DNA from: Pseudanabaena sp. Salubria-1
GTDB lineage: Bacteria > Cyanobacteriota > Cyanobacteriia > Pseudanabaenales > Pseudanabaenaceae
DNA length: 64,000 bases
Direction: 5' to 3'
NCBI GenBank assembly: GCA_023336205.1
Contig: JALQCR010000001.1
Coordinates: 369,960-433,959, forward strand
Shown: positions 18,068-26,588 of the stretch, piece by piece
How the letters are laid out: every line of letters begins with the position of its first letter
Numbering within the stretch: position 1 is the stretch's first letter
Notes under the pieces: generated by a model
Told to the model about the DNA's origin: nothing
What the model saw: only the letters and a program-made list of their open reading frames with translations
Databases searched by the model: none
Translations under genes and position numbers: made by a program

Positions 18068-18424
18068 ATGGCAGCATATTCGCTAGATTTACGAAAAAAG
18101 ATATTAAGTGCTTGGGAAAACAAAGAAAATACGCAGAGAGGCATAGCTAAACGATTTAAAGTAAGCTTGTCATTTGTTCGAGATTTTTTGCGTCGGTATC
18201 GAGAAACAAATGAAATAGCAGCAAAACCCCAAGGAGGAGATCGGCGGTCGAAAATCAAAGGCAAAGATGAAGAATTAGTAAAGACAATTGTTGAAGCGCA
18301 AAATGACATATATCTCAGAGAGATCAAAGAAAAACTACATGAAACAAAGACAATAGAAGTGAGCGTATCAGGATTGAGTCGTACGCTTAAGCGCTTAGAA
18401 TTAGGGCGTAAAAAAAAACTTTAG
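18068..18424 (+). CDS. IS630 transposase, N-terminal helix-turn-helix part (copy 2)
   Basis: The protein is identical to the product of 6829-7185. It ends at the A9 slippery run (18410-18418), where a -1 shift would continue into the catalytic frame. Confidence 0.9.
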   Translation: MAAYSLDLRKKILSAWENKENTQRGIAKRFKVSLSFVRDFLRRYRETNEIAAKPQGGDRRSKIKGKDEELVKTIVEAQNDIYLREIKEKLHETKTIEVSVSGLSRTLKRLELGRKKKL

Positions 18425-18450
18425 TAGCCAGCGAACAAGCGACAGAAAGA

Positions 18451-19017
18451 GTGAAAAAATTGCGTTATGAGTTTCGTCGTTGGCTAGATACGATAGATGT
18501 CAAAAACCTTGTATTCATTGACGAGACAGGGCTAAATCTAGCGATGACGAGGCTTTATGGTAGATGTCAAGGAGGATGTAGGGTATATGATGACCGTCCA
18601 GGTAACAAAGGTAGAAACATCACTTTAATTGGAGCCATGAGTGATGAAGGGTTGATTGCTGCGATGACTTTTGCTGGTAGTCTCAACACCGCCAGTTTTT
18701 TGGTTTTCATTGAGAAAATACTATTGCCTCGGTTATGGGTTGGGGCAATTGTCGCTATGGATAATTTGCCTGTACATTACGCTGCAATGGCTAAAACCCT
18801 AATTGAATCCGTTGGTGCTCAGGTTAAGTTCATCCCTCCCTATTCTCCTGATTTATCGCCAATCGAGTTATGTTGGTCAAAATTAAAAGAGATTATTCGC
18901 TCGGCTAAAGCTCGCACAATTTCGGCTCTTGACGACGCAATTACTATGGCTATTAATTCTATTACTGATGAAGATGCTCTTAATTGCGCCAATTCAAGGA
19001 TGAAATGCAACACCTAG
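18451..19017 (+). pseudogene. IS630 transposase, catalytic part, truncated by IS30
   Basis: The frame is identical to copy 1 as far as ITDEDALN. It then runs into the IS30 left end, so the last 14 or so residues are replaced by CANSRMKCNT. All three catalytic acidic residues lie upstream of the break. The gene is disrupted, but activity cannot be fully excluded. Confidence 0.85.
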
Positions 19018-20073
19018 AGATCTTTGCGTAAAGGGACTCATAAGGATATTCTGATATTAATCACAATAATTAGGATACCCTCATGAGCTTTGTCCATCTT
19101 ACCACCACAGAAAGAAGTGAACTGTATAAACTAAGAGTAATTGAGCAATTATCTGTATCAGAGATAGGTCGTCGCTTGAAGCGAAACAAAAGTACGATTT
19201 CAAGAGAGTTATCGCGCAATACAGACGAGCGACAGATTGGCTATTTGCCAGATACTGCGGTTGCCCTGATGAAAGCAAGACGGAAACAAGCAAAGGTAAG
19301 ATTTCAGAGCATCAGTGCTGAGACGATCGCCGAAGTCAAACAACGGTTAGAGCAACACCACAGCCCAGAGCAACTAGCAGGGAGAATGGAAAGGGAGGGG
19401 CTAGGTAAAATCAGCTATGAGACGATTTATCTGATGATCTATGCAAACCATCAAGAGATGGGAATATATCAACAATATCTGAGGCAGAAGCAAAAGCAAC
19501 GAAGGCGCAAAGGTCGCCATCAGAAGCGAGGTGGCATTCCCAATAGGGTAGGGATAGAGAATCGACCGAAGATTGCAGATTTAAAAACAGAGATTGGACA
19601 TTGGGAAAGTGATACGGTAATCGGGTGCAACCACACAGGTATCGTAGTTACGCATGTTGATAAAGCATCGAAGTATTTACTTGCTGGACTAGCTAAGAAC
19701 AAGACGATGGATGAGATAAACAGAGTGACATTCAATCTATTTGAGCCTATAGAATCAACATCTCGAAAGACAATGACCTTTGATAATGGAAGAGAATTCT
19801 GTGGGCATGAGAAGCTATCTGAAAGATTGAAACTAGAGACCTTCTTTGCGAATCCATATCATTCATGGGAACGTGGATTGAATGAACACACCAATGGATT
19901 AATTAGAGAGTTCTATCCCAAAAGTACAAACTTTAAAATCGTGAAAGAAGAGGACTTTCAGAAGGCAGTGAATTTGATCAATCACAGACCCAGAAAATCA
20001 CTTGACTATCGTACTCCTTACGAAGTATTCTTTGCTTCATCAGAACCCGTTGCATTTCATCCTTGAATTGGCG
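18987..20073 (+). mobile_element. IS30-family insertion sequence (1087 bp) nested in IS630
   Basis: It has perfect 25-bp inverted repeats starting CGCCAATTCAAGGATGAAAT at both ends. TTG is duplicated on either side (18984-18986 and 20074-20076), within the 2-3 bp range of IS30. It encodes one complete transposase. The 3' remnant of the IS630 resumes at 20074. Confidence 0.95.
19083..20066 (+). CDS. IS30-family transposase
   Basis: The 327-residue enzyme begins with the IS30 helix-turn-helix (LTTTERSELYKLRVIEQLSV, then IGRRLKRNKSTISRELSRN). The DDE core is clear: GHWESDTVIG, MTFDNGREFCGHE and the closing HSWERGLNEHTNGLIREFYPK. Length is normal. With intact ends and gene, the element is potentially active. 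Confidence 0.95.
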   Translation: MSFVHLTTTERSELYKLRVIEQLSVSEIGRRLKRNKSTISRELSRNTDERQIGYLPDTAVALMKARRKQAKVRFQSISAETIAEVKQRLEQHHSPEQLAGRMEREGLGKISYETIYLMIYANHQEMGIYQQYLRQKQKQRRRKGRHQKRGGIPNRVGIENRPKIADLKTEIGHWESDTVIGCNHTGIVVTHVDKASKYLLAGLAKNKTMDEINRVTFNLFEPIESTSRKTMTFDNGREFCGHEKLSERLKLETFFANPYHSWERGLNEHTNGLIREFYPKSTNFKIVKEEDFQKAVNLINHRPRKSLDYRTPYEVFFASSEPVAFHP

Positions 20074-20152
20074 TTGGTTTCATCATTGTGGGCTCTGCTT
20101 CGACCCTTTTAGTTAGCTCCTTTTGTGGCGGGTTTGATCGGTATTTGCTGTA

Positions 20153-21063
20153 ACAGTTTGATCGCGCATTTCTACGGCAATCTTCTTCGCTTTTTCGCGA
20201 ATATTCAGCCAGTCATCGGTGAGTAAAGGTGGCTCAGTGCCAAGGGACGCACGAGCAGTGGAAAAAACTAAATCCACATTTAGCCAGTCTTCGCCAGTGT
20301 TTTGCCAAACGCAACCATCGGTACGGAAGGTTAATTGCGAATTTTCTCCCGTTTGCTTATCTCCCATCTGTAACTGGGCTTGATGATAGGGTCGCCAGAA
20401 GGCATTGGGAACGACATAATCAAAAGCTAGTTCATATTCACCAGTTTCTGCGATCGCTAAATCCGCTTCAAGATGCGCCGTAAAAATCTGATCGGGTCTA
20501 GCTTCAGCTTGAATACGGCTTACCAGCCGCTCGATCGCAGATTTCAACTTCGCCTGTGCATGGTAAGTATTGAGGATTTCGCTACGGGCTTCCCGCATTT
20601 TTTGAAATAGTGGCTGTAATTGCGATCGCCAAGCCATTGGATCAACTTGTCCCCATGCTGCGTCAATGGGTAGCTCTTGCAAAGCTTTTTCCAAAATTAT
20701 GCCGATTTGTTGAAACTGGTCTTCGAGTTGTTGGCGATCTTCAGTGAGGACATTGTATTGATCAAATTGAGATCGCCATTCAAGCATTAACTCTTCTAAC
20801 AAACCTGAGCGATCGGATTCCTTAATTAACATCCGTCGTCGCACACGTACATCATTTACTCTCGCACCTGATATGCGATCGCTAAATTCAGCACGAAGGG
20901 ATTTATCAGAGAGAATGGGGGCAACTTTAGCAACATGAACGCGCCAAAGTCCTGCTGTTAAAGTTACCTTTGCTATCCGTTGAACTTGAGCGCGATCTTC
21001 GAGTAGCGTCACGGTAGTAACAGGAGCATTTAGATCTAGGGTCTGAATTTCGGTTGATATCAT
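20153..21063 (-). pseudogene. MuiA/DUF4139-family protein, N-terminal part cut off by IS630
   Basis: From ATG 21063 the frame starts with the DUF4140 strand VTTVTLLEDRAQVQRIA. It continues through a coiled-coil stretch (about residues 80-190) into the beginning of the DUF4139 domain (ELAFDYVVPNAFWRPYH). It then reaches MRDQTV and enters IS630; an open frame continues to 20113 inside the element. Without the IS it reads MRDQTVKTTGLGGG across the junction. The neighbouring 753-residue paralogue ends 3 bp upstream, so both were likely co-transcribed. MuiA-like proteins were linked to exopolysaccharide control in E. coli; the cyanobacterial role is unknown. Confidence 0.85.
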
Positions 21064-21066
21064 GTT

Positions 21067-23328
21067 CTATTCCTCTCTCCGATTGCCGTTAACTAATTCG
21101 TTATCTACAAAAGTCTTAATTGTATAGTCGGCGGTTAATTCCGTTTCACCACCTGCGGGAACGTTGATTTGCCAACGATAGCCGCCTTTAATCACGGCAT
21201 TGCGTTCTTGCTGTTCGTATTTCTCCCATGCTGGGGCAACCTGTGTGACCGTCACATCTACTTTTACATCAGCTTGTGGCACAGGAATACGTTCGCGCAC
21301 TTCGATTCTGGCATCTCGCCCTAGTCGATTAGCGATCGCAATATGAATACTATGACGTAATTCGTTAAAGGCAACCAGACTCATACCCGATCGCACTTCT
21401 TTAAAGGAAGTATTTCGGGCGACTTTGATTGACTGTTCCACGCCTAAGCCCAGTTCCATTTGTCCTTTAGGTGGCACTGTATTAATCTGCGTTGAGAGAA
21501 TATATTCACCATCAACATAGACATCCGTAGAGCCTGCTAACAATGGCGATCGCAGTGGATTGCGAAGTTGTGCGATCCGAAAAACATTGGTGTCTTCACG
21601 GGGGACAACGATATAGCGCAAATCAATCTCCGCATTCTCTTCCAGCAATGCAACTGAATGAAACTTCCCATCGGACGGAATATCGACAAGTCCCGTTCCA
21701 AGATAGGCAAAGTCGAATGCGCCTACCATTTGCCGCACATTGACAGTACCCACAGGTAAATGAGTGTTCTGGCAAGCAGCCAGACTTAACGCTTGTTGTA
21801 AAACTACGGCTAGATCGAAGTTAACCGTCATTTGCGATCGCTTCAGCGACTCCAAATAGATCGTCTGCACATCAGGCAAACTGAGTTTGCCACGTTGTGA
21901 GGTATTACTAGGATCAGCCAATCGCATCAGACCATAGTTCTTAATCTCTTGAACAGGATCAAAGATAGGTTCTGAGAATGGAGCACCTGGCGTTTCAGCA
22001 ACGCGATTGTAAGATTGAGGATTTGCCATTGCTCTAGTCATAGCAGGTTGAGGAGCAAATTCTTTCCGACTCCGATCGGACATTTTCGCTGGAGATGAAG
22101 CCTCCGAGCTAAAGGGAATCTGCAATATCGACTCAAGATCATCAAATTCGGCATTCATTTCCGTCGAAACACCTGCTCCTCGAGTGCTAGTAAGAACCCT
22201 TCCATATAGTTCACGATTATCCGAAACTGAGTCTGTTTTAAAATTTTCAATCCTCTGACTAAGAACGGACTGCGTGACTGTTGATAATGGCAGTAAAGTT
22301 GGAACTTGAAAATTTTGAGAAACTGAAGTAGTTCTAATTGCGTTATAGGCGATATATCTCTGAAGATCGTAATCTTCAAAAAGTATCTCAGCTCCCTTGG
22401 GTGGGTTGCGCCAAGCTTTTTTAGATGCGAATGCTTGCGATCGCCCTAATCGTAAAGAGGGTAACTCTGGTAACTCACACCAACCCGTTGGCGTAGCAGT
22501 CGAAAGCTCGATCTGCACACCTGACCAATCCTCACCAGTACGCTGACAAATCAAAGCACGCAAGGCGATCGCAGCTGTATTGTTGGCACTATTCAGCCGA
22601 CAAACATAGGTGGGTGTCCATTTTGCCCCCTGCACAAAATATTCCACAATCAGTTGCAGATTTTCAGCTATGGCTAAAGATGAGGCAATGCGATCGCTTA
22701 TTTGTAGACGAGCGACAATGGTTTTGCGTAACTCATTTTCTTTGGCAACATTCGCATTGGAAGCAAGGTTTTGTTGTTGTTGCAGATCGCGCAGATTTTC
22801 TATGGCTTTTCGCAATTGCATATCAAGTTCGCGCTTTTCTTTGATGCGAAGTTGCTTCTGTTCATCCTTGAAATTTGCTAAGGCGACCCTAGCACCTGTT
22901 GGTGAAATTGGTGGGGCTTTGCCCTCTTCTCCTATGGGGCGATCGGGGACATTCAACACATTCAAAGCCGACATTTCTAGAGCAATTACACCTTGGAGAT
23001 CATTTAAGCGATCGACCTCAGCTTTTGCTGACTGGATTAATTCTTCTAAATCTGATATGGGAACTTCCACAGGTGATGGGACACTCAAACCAACCCGTAC
23101 ATCTGTAACAATTACATTTTCATCTGTCCCAGTTTCGCCATTGTCCACCCGCACCCTGACACTCGCATCATCCAGAGCCAGCGGTAATCCCACGATCTCG
23201 ACTTCGACATTTTCAGTATTTTCGTTTTGCCATGCGATCGCTGACAGACTTGCCAAACGCTTCACAGTGGAGCCTTCGGAGTAAACTTTAACTTTTTCGA
23301 TTTTGGAGGCAAGCTGTGCGATCGACAT
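21067..23328 (-). CDS. MuiA/DUF4139-family protein, intact paralogue
   Basis: The 753-residue protein has an N-terminal DUF4140-like region (KIEKVKVYSEGSTVKRLASL). A coiled coil follows at about residues 90-205 (EKRELDMQLRKAIENLRDLQ), then a C-terminal DUF4139 domain (QLIVEYFVQGAKWTPTYVC through to GGYRWQINVPAGGETELTADY). A low-complexity insert of about 130 residues (roughly 370-500) separates two halves of the last domain. It is the upstream member of a two-gene unit whose second member is split by IS630. No signal peptide is obvious. The molecular function is unknown. Confidence 0.85.
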   Translation of the reverse strand: MSIAQLASKIEKVKVYSEGSTVKRLASLSAIAWQNENTENVEVEIVGLPLALDDASVRVRVDNGETGTDENVIVTDVRVGLSVPSPVEVPISDLEELIQSAKAEVDRLNDLQGVIALEMSALNVLNVPDRPIGEEGKAPPISPTGARVALANFKDEQKQLRIKEKRELDMQLRKAIENLRDLQQQQNLASNANVAKENELRKTIVARLQISDRIASSLAIAENLQLIVEYFVQGAKWTPTYVCRLNSANNTAAIALRALICQRTGEDWSGVQIELSTATPTGWCELPELPSLRLGRSQAFASKKAWRNPPKGAEILFEDYDLQRYIAYNAIRTTSVSQNFQVPTLLPLSTVTQSVLSQRIENFKTDSVSDNRELYGRVLTSTRGAGVSTEMNAEFDDLESILQIPFSSEASSPAKMSDRSRKEFAPQPAMTRAMANPQSYNRVAETPGAPFSEPIFDPVQEIKNYGLMRLADPSNTSQRGKLSLPDVQTIYLESLKRSQMTVNFDLAVVLQQALSLAACQNTHLPVGTVNVRQMVGAFDFAYLGTGLVDIPSDGKFHSVALLEENAEIDLRYIVVPREDTNVFRIAQLRNPLRSPLLAGSTDVYVDGEYILSTQINTVPPKGQMELGLGVEQSIKVARNTSFKEVRSGMSLVAFNELRHSIHIAIANRLGRDARIEVRERIPVPQADVKVDVTVTQVAPAWEKYEQQERNAVIKGGYRWQINVPAGGETELTADYTIKTFVDNELVNGNRREE

Positions 23329-23816
23329 AAATTTTATGCTTTATATTAAGCCTTGTCCTGTTTTCTTGAATTTATTATATACGCCTAAAAATAGAGATCT
23401 CCTAATTATTCACTTTGATTTACTGGCGTTGTTTAAGAAATAGGCAAAAGTCAAGAATTTCTTCAACTAATGAGTCGAGGGCTTTTACCAGTAAACAGAA
23501 TAATAGAGATCTCCCCTTCAACAGGTAAATAATTCCGCTCATCTAGGTAAATACTCCCTACAAAAAACATCTTGATCCTCATCTGGGACAATACAAACCC
23601 TTCGGATGGAGGATCTTTAATAACCATTCATAGCAAGCTTGCTCATCTAATAATTTTGTCAGGGGAAATTTGATCATCGCATCTCTGTCGATTCATAAAA
23701 ATGTCTCCCTCCTAATTTTGCCATTTCACCTGCTTCCTCATATGAGCGATGATTTTACTCGTAATTGAAAGCAAGTATACTAAAGAATATATCTGTATTT
23801 AATGTTAAGACTATAG
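23329..23816. other. Intergenic region without recognisable gene
   Basis: About 490 bp separate two divergent genes. I see no convincing reading frame. The palindromic motif GAGATCTC occurs at about 23391 and 23506 in similar AATAGAGATCTCC contexts. Promoters for both genes must lie here, but none can be placed with confidence. Confidence 0.6.
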
Positions 23817-24113
23817 ATGCGAGTAAAGATTGAGAACGACGTTCTATTTATTCATCGAGAGGATGTACCGAAGTATAACAAGCAAGGTTCAATTGTGCGT
23901 AATAGCTACTTTTGGGCTTTGCGATCGATTGCAGGTCGAGCTAACTCTCGCTATGATTGGGAATTTGAATCAGAAGTATGGATTGCATTGCAGAGAATGT
24001 TAATCTCTTTTGCGGAGTCAGGATATTTACCCACCCGCGAAACTCAGTTAGAATTTTCTCCTGAGACAGAAGAAATCCCCAAGTTATTGCGATTAGTTTC
24101 CACAATTGAGTGA
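23817..24113 (+). CDS. Conserved hypothetical protein
   Basis: This 98-residue acidic protein (MRVKIENDVLFIHREDVP) has an even mix of predicted strands and helices. It shows no motif I recognise, and no signal peptide or membrane segment. An IS630-derived MITE begins 3 bp after its stop codon, so any terminator belonging to it has been overwritten. Codon use is like that of its neighbours, which supports a real gene. Confidence 0.6.
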   Translation: MRVKIENDVLFIHREDVPKYNKQGSIVRNSYFWALRSIAGRANSRYDWEFESEVWIALQRMLISFAESGYLPTRETQLEFSPETEEIPKLLRLVSTIE

Positions 24114-24115
24114 TA

Positions 24116-24216
24116 CAGCGCTTTGCGCTCAAACCCAAATCAATATAAATTTTGAAAGCGTTGCGAAGCAACGCTTTCAAAATTTATATTGTGGCTCGTT
24201 TGATCGGCAATTGCTA
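24116..24216 (+). mobile_element. IS630-derived MITE (about 101 bp)
   Basis: TA flanks both ends (24114-24115 and 24217-24218). The right end (TTGTGGCTCGTTTGATCGG...) matches the 30-bp right end of the IS630 elements at 25 of 30 positions, and the left end matches at about 20 of 30. Its interior is a 49-bp near-perfect palindrome at 24142-24190 (23-bp arms, GAA loop). It has no coding capacity, so it could only be moved by a transposase in trans. Confidence 0.75.
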
Positions 24217-24253
24217 TAAGTGTGGGCGGCTCTTCGCACCGCCCACACTTATA
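24215..24253 (+). promoter_or_regulatory. Hairpin directly upstream of gshB
   Basis: The arms TATAAGTGTGGGCGG and CCGCCCACACTTATA (15 bp, perfect) enclose CTCTTCGCA. It ends 26 bp before the gshB start and abuts the MITE. It lies where a 5' leader structure or an upstream terminator would be. Confidence 0.6.
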
Positions 24254-24279
24254 CTATATTTAAAAAATTAACTGAATCT

Positions 24280-25242
24280 ATGAAACTTGCCTTTATTATT
24301 GATCCGATCGCCAAACTAGATCCTGCCCATGACACCAGCGTAGCGCTGATGGAAGCAGCTTGTCGCAAGGGACATGAGGTATTTATTACAAATATGAATA
24401 CGCTCAGTGTCAAAGATGGCAAAGCATGGGCTTTTTTGCAATCCACCAAGATCTATCCTGTGCCCCTGGTAGATGGTAAATGGCAAGTTCCAAATCCTTG
24501 GTATGAAGTCGCAGAAGGAAAATTTCAGCCTTTAGAAGATATGCAATTTGTGTGGATGCGTCCCGATCCACCTGTAACAACGGAATATCTCTATGCAACT
24601 TATATTCTCGATTACGTTGATACTGGCAAAACTAAAGTTCTTAACTCACCACAAGGTATCCGTGCTGCTAATGAGAAAATGTATGCGCTGCAATTTACTA
24701 AGGCAATTCCCAAAACAATTGTGACTGCTGATAAAGGGACAATTCGCGAATTTGTGGCGGCTGAGAGCAAGGCAGTTATGAAGCCACTGGGCGGCAAAGG
24801 TGGCGAGGGAATTTTGTTTTTGGAAGTAGGCGATCGCAATATGAATTCGATGATCGAAATCAGTACGAATATTGGCAAAACTCCTGTGATGGTGCAGGAA
24901 TATCTGCCCGACGCACAAAAGGGCGATAAGCGGATTATTTTGCTGGATGGCGAACCAATTGGTGCAGTTAATCGGGTTCCCCAGTCGGGAGAGTTTCGCG
25001 GCAATATGGCAGCGGGTGGCAGTGCAGTTCAGGTCAATATTACCGATCGCGAACGGGAAATATGCAACCAACTCGCACCAATTCTAAGGCGTGATGGCTT
25101 GATGTTTGTTGGTATTGATGTTATTGGTGGCTACCTCACCGAAGTCAACGTCACTAGCCCCACAGGTGTCCGCGAAATTGATCGCCTTGATGGTGTGTGT
25201 TTAGGAGATCGGGTGATGGATTGGCTAGCAAACCTCAAATAA
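24280..25242 (+). CDS. gshB: Glutathione synthetase
   Basis: GshB joins gamma-glutamylcysteine and glycine with ATP, the last step of glutathione synthesis. The start MKLAFIIDPI at 24280 gives 320 residues, as expected; the frame opens at 24220 within the upstream hairpin, so the longer start is rejected. Visible family features are FVWMRPDPPVTTEYLYATYIL, the ATP-grasp loop KPLGGKGGEGI, and the closing ITEVNVTSPTGVREI-like segment (YLTEVNVTSPTGVREID). A strong terminator follows the stop. Confidence 0.96.
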   Translation: MKLAFIIDPIAKLDPAHDTSVALMEAACRKGHEVFITNMNTLSVKDGKAWAFLQSTKIYPVPLVDGKWQVPNPWYEVAEGKFQPLEDMQFVWMRPDPPVTTEYLYATYILDYVDTGKTKVLNSPQGIRAANEKMYALQFTKAIPKTIVTADKGTIREFVAAESKAVMKPLGGKGGEGILFLEVGDRNMNSMIEISTNIGKTPVMVQEYLPDAQKGDKRIILLDGEPIGAVNRVPQSGEFRGNMAAGGSAVQVNITDREREICNQLAPILRRDGLMFVGIDVIGGYLTEVNVTSPTGVREIDRLDGVCLGDRVMDWLANLK

Positions 25243-25291
25243 TCCAAAAAGACAAATCGCCCGCTACGCGGGCGATTTGTCTTTTTGGATT
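25241..25291 (+). terminator. gshB terminator, 24-bp perfect stem
   Basis: AATCCAAAAAGACAAATCGC... and its exact complement form a 24-bp stem around the loop TAC. It overlaps the last base pairs of the gshB stop region. A- and T-rich outer arms flank the GC-rich tip. Confidence 0.85.
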
Positions 25292-25334
25292 AGGTTAGAA
25301 TTGATGTAGAACATCTATAGCAATTCTTTGAGAA

Positions 25335-26306
25335 ATGTCCCTTTTATCTATGAAGTTTTTTAGCTCAGAATTTATGCAAAAAGTTAAAGCTCACGTCAAA
25401 GTCTGGACGCGATCGCTAGCCGCAGTTTCTTTAGTTGCGATGATCGTATTTGGTGGTGCTCACGAAGCTTTTGCCAAACGCTCAGGTGGTCGAATTGGTG
25501 GAAGCTCCTTTAAATCTGCTCCAAGTCGTTCTGCCCCATCTAATTCGGGATATAGCGGCAGCAGTTACAACAATAATTTCGGCGGTGGTGGAATTCCCTT
25601 CATCTTTTGGGGTGGAGGCGGTGGTGGTGGACTGTTTACGATCCTATTATTGGTGATTGTTGCAGGCGCGATCATGCAAGCATTTCGTGGTCGGGGAGAT
25701 GGCGAAGGCATTACTGGTATGGCTAGCAAAGTTACTGTTGCCAAAATCCAAGTTGGTCTACTCTCCTCAGCGCGATCGCTGCAACAAGAGTTAACTCGTC
25801 TAGCTCTGGAGTCGGACACCTCCTCCGTTGAAGGTTTAGCCACTGTCACTCGCGAAACTGCCATCTCTTTGATGCGTCATCCAGAATATTGGGTCTATGT
25901 CAGCAGTGCTAACGAAAACACCAAGTTTGCTCTGGCTGAACAAAAATTTAATAGCTTGGTGATGTCCGAGCGTAGCAAACTCAATGAGGAAGTATTGAGT
26001 AACGTCAGTGGTCGGGTACTGCAAGGCAAAACTGCTTCATCTTTGCCTAGTGCAGGTAGCTTAGACCTCGAAGCTCCAAGCGAATATATTGTGGTTACGC
26101 TTTTACTTGCAGTTGCAGGTGATAGCCTCAGCAAATTGCCTCCTTTACGTTCTACCGCAGATTTGCAGTCAGCCTTATCCGCGATCGGTTCTGTGCCTGC
26201 GGACAACCTGTTGGCAGTAGAGGTACTGTGGGAACCGCAGTCTGAGGACTATACCCTCACAACTGATGAGGTACTTACCATATATCCCGATTTAGTCAGA
26301 ATCTAG
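25335..26306 (+). CDS. DUF1517-family membrane protein
   Basis: The 323-residue protein begins with a hydrophobic segment (SLAAVSLVAMIVFGGAHEAFA, about residues 28-48) resembling a signal sequence with an AFA end. A Ser/Gly-rich stretch (KRSGGRIGGSSFKSA through YNNNFGGGG) follows, then a membrane helix (LFTILLLVIVAGAIM) and the soluble DUF1517 domain (VTVAKIQVGLLSSARSLQQEL onward). DUF1517 proteins are common in cyanobacteria and plastids, probably in the thylakoid or plasma membrane; their role is not established. A start at 25350 (MKFFSS) is equally plausible. Confidence 0.85.
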   Translation: MSLLSMKFFSSEFMQKVKAHVKVWTRSLAAVSLVAMIVFGGAHEAFAKRSGGRIGGSSFKSAPSRSAPSNSGYSGSSYNNNFGGGGIPFIFWGGGGGGGLFTILLLVIVAGAIMQAFRGRGDGEGITGMASKVTVAKIQVGLLSSARSLQQELTRLALESDTSSVEGLATVTRETAISLMRHPEYWVYVSSANENTKFALAEQKFNSLVMSERSKLNEEVLSNVSGRVLQGKTASSLPSAGSLDLEAPSEYIVVTLLLAVAGDSLSKLPPLRSTADLQSALSAIGSVPADNLLAVEVLWEPQSEDYTLTTDEVLTIYPDLVRI

Positions 26307-26338
26307 TTCTGTTGGACTTTTTGCGTCCACCTATAGCT

Positions 26339-26375
26339 AAACATTAAAGGGTCGCTATGCGCCCCTTTAATGTTT
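26339..26375 (+). terminator. Terminator hairpin after the DUF1517 gene
   Basis: AAACATTAAAGGG and CCCCTTTAATGTTT pair around TCGCTATGCG. It lies 32 bp after the stop codon. Confidence 0.75.
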
Positions 26376-26588
26376 TGGGTTTTAAAGATTTACAAAATCT
26401 CTGTTAAAGCTATGGTGTTAACTGTCAATCTGTGGTATCACTTACCAGTATTATTTTTTTCTTATTTGTTCTGAGACAAGTTTAAAGTATTGTGATTTGG
26501 CTAAGATAGCGCTAAAAACTTCACAATTTGATTATAAATTCGGGTATGGCTAAGTGCGCATGGTTAATAGAGTGAATAGGATCGACAT

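Larger units (their letters stand above)
18001..20150 (+). mobile_element. IS630-family insertion sequence, copy 2, carrying an IS30 insertion
   Basis: The terminal repeats are the same as in copy 1, with TA at 17999-18000 and 20151-20152. The total is 2150 bp; subtracting the 1087-bp IS30 element and its 3-bp target repeat leaves 1060 bp, identical to copy 1. It is inserted in a DUF4139 gene. Confidence 0.95.

Noticed and set aside
22610..23284. 224-residue open frame antisense to the 753-residue DUF4139 gene
   Set aside because: The composition (Ser, Arg and Cys rich) is typical of antisense shadows, and the opposite strand codes for a recognisable family.
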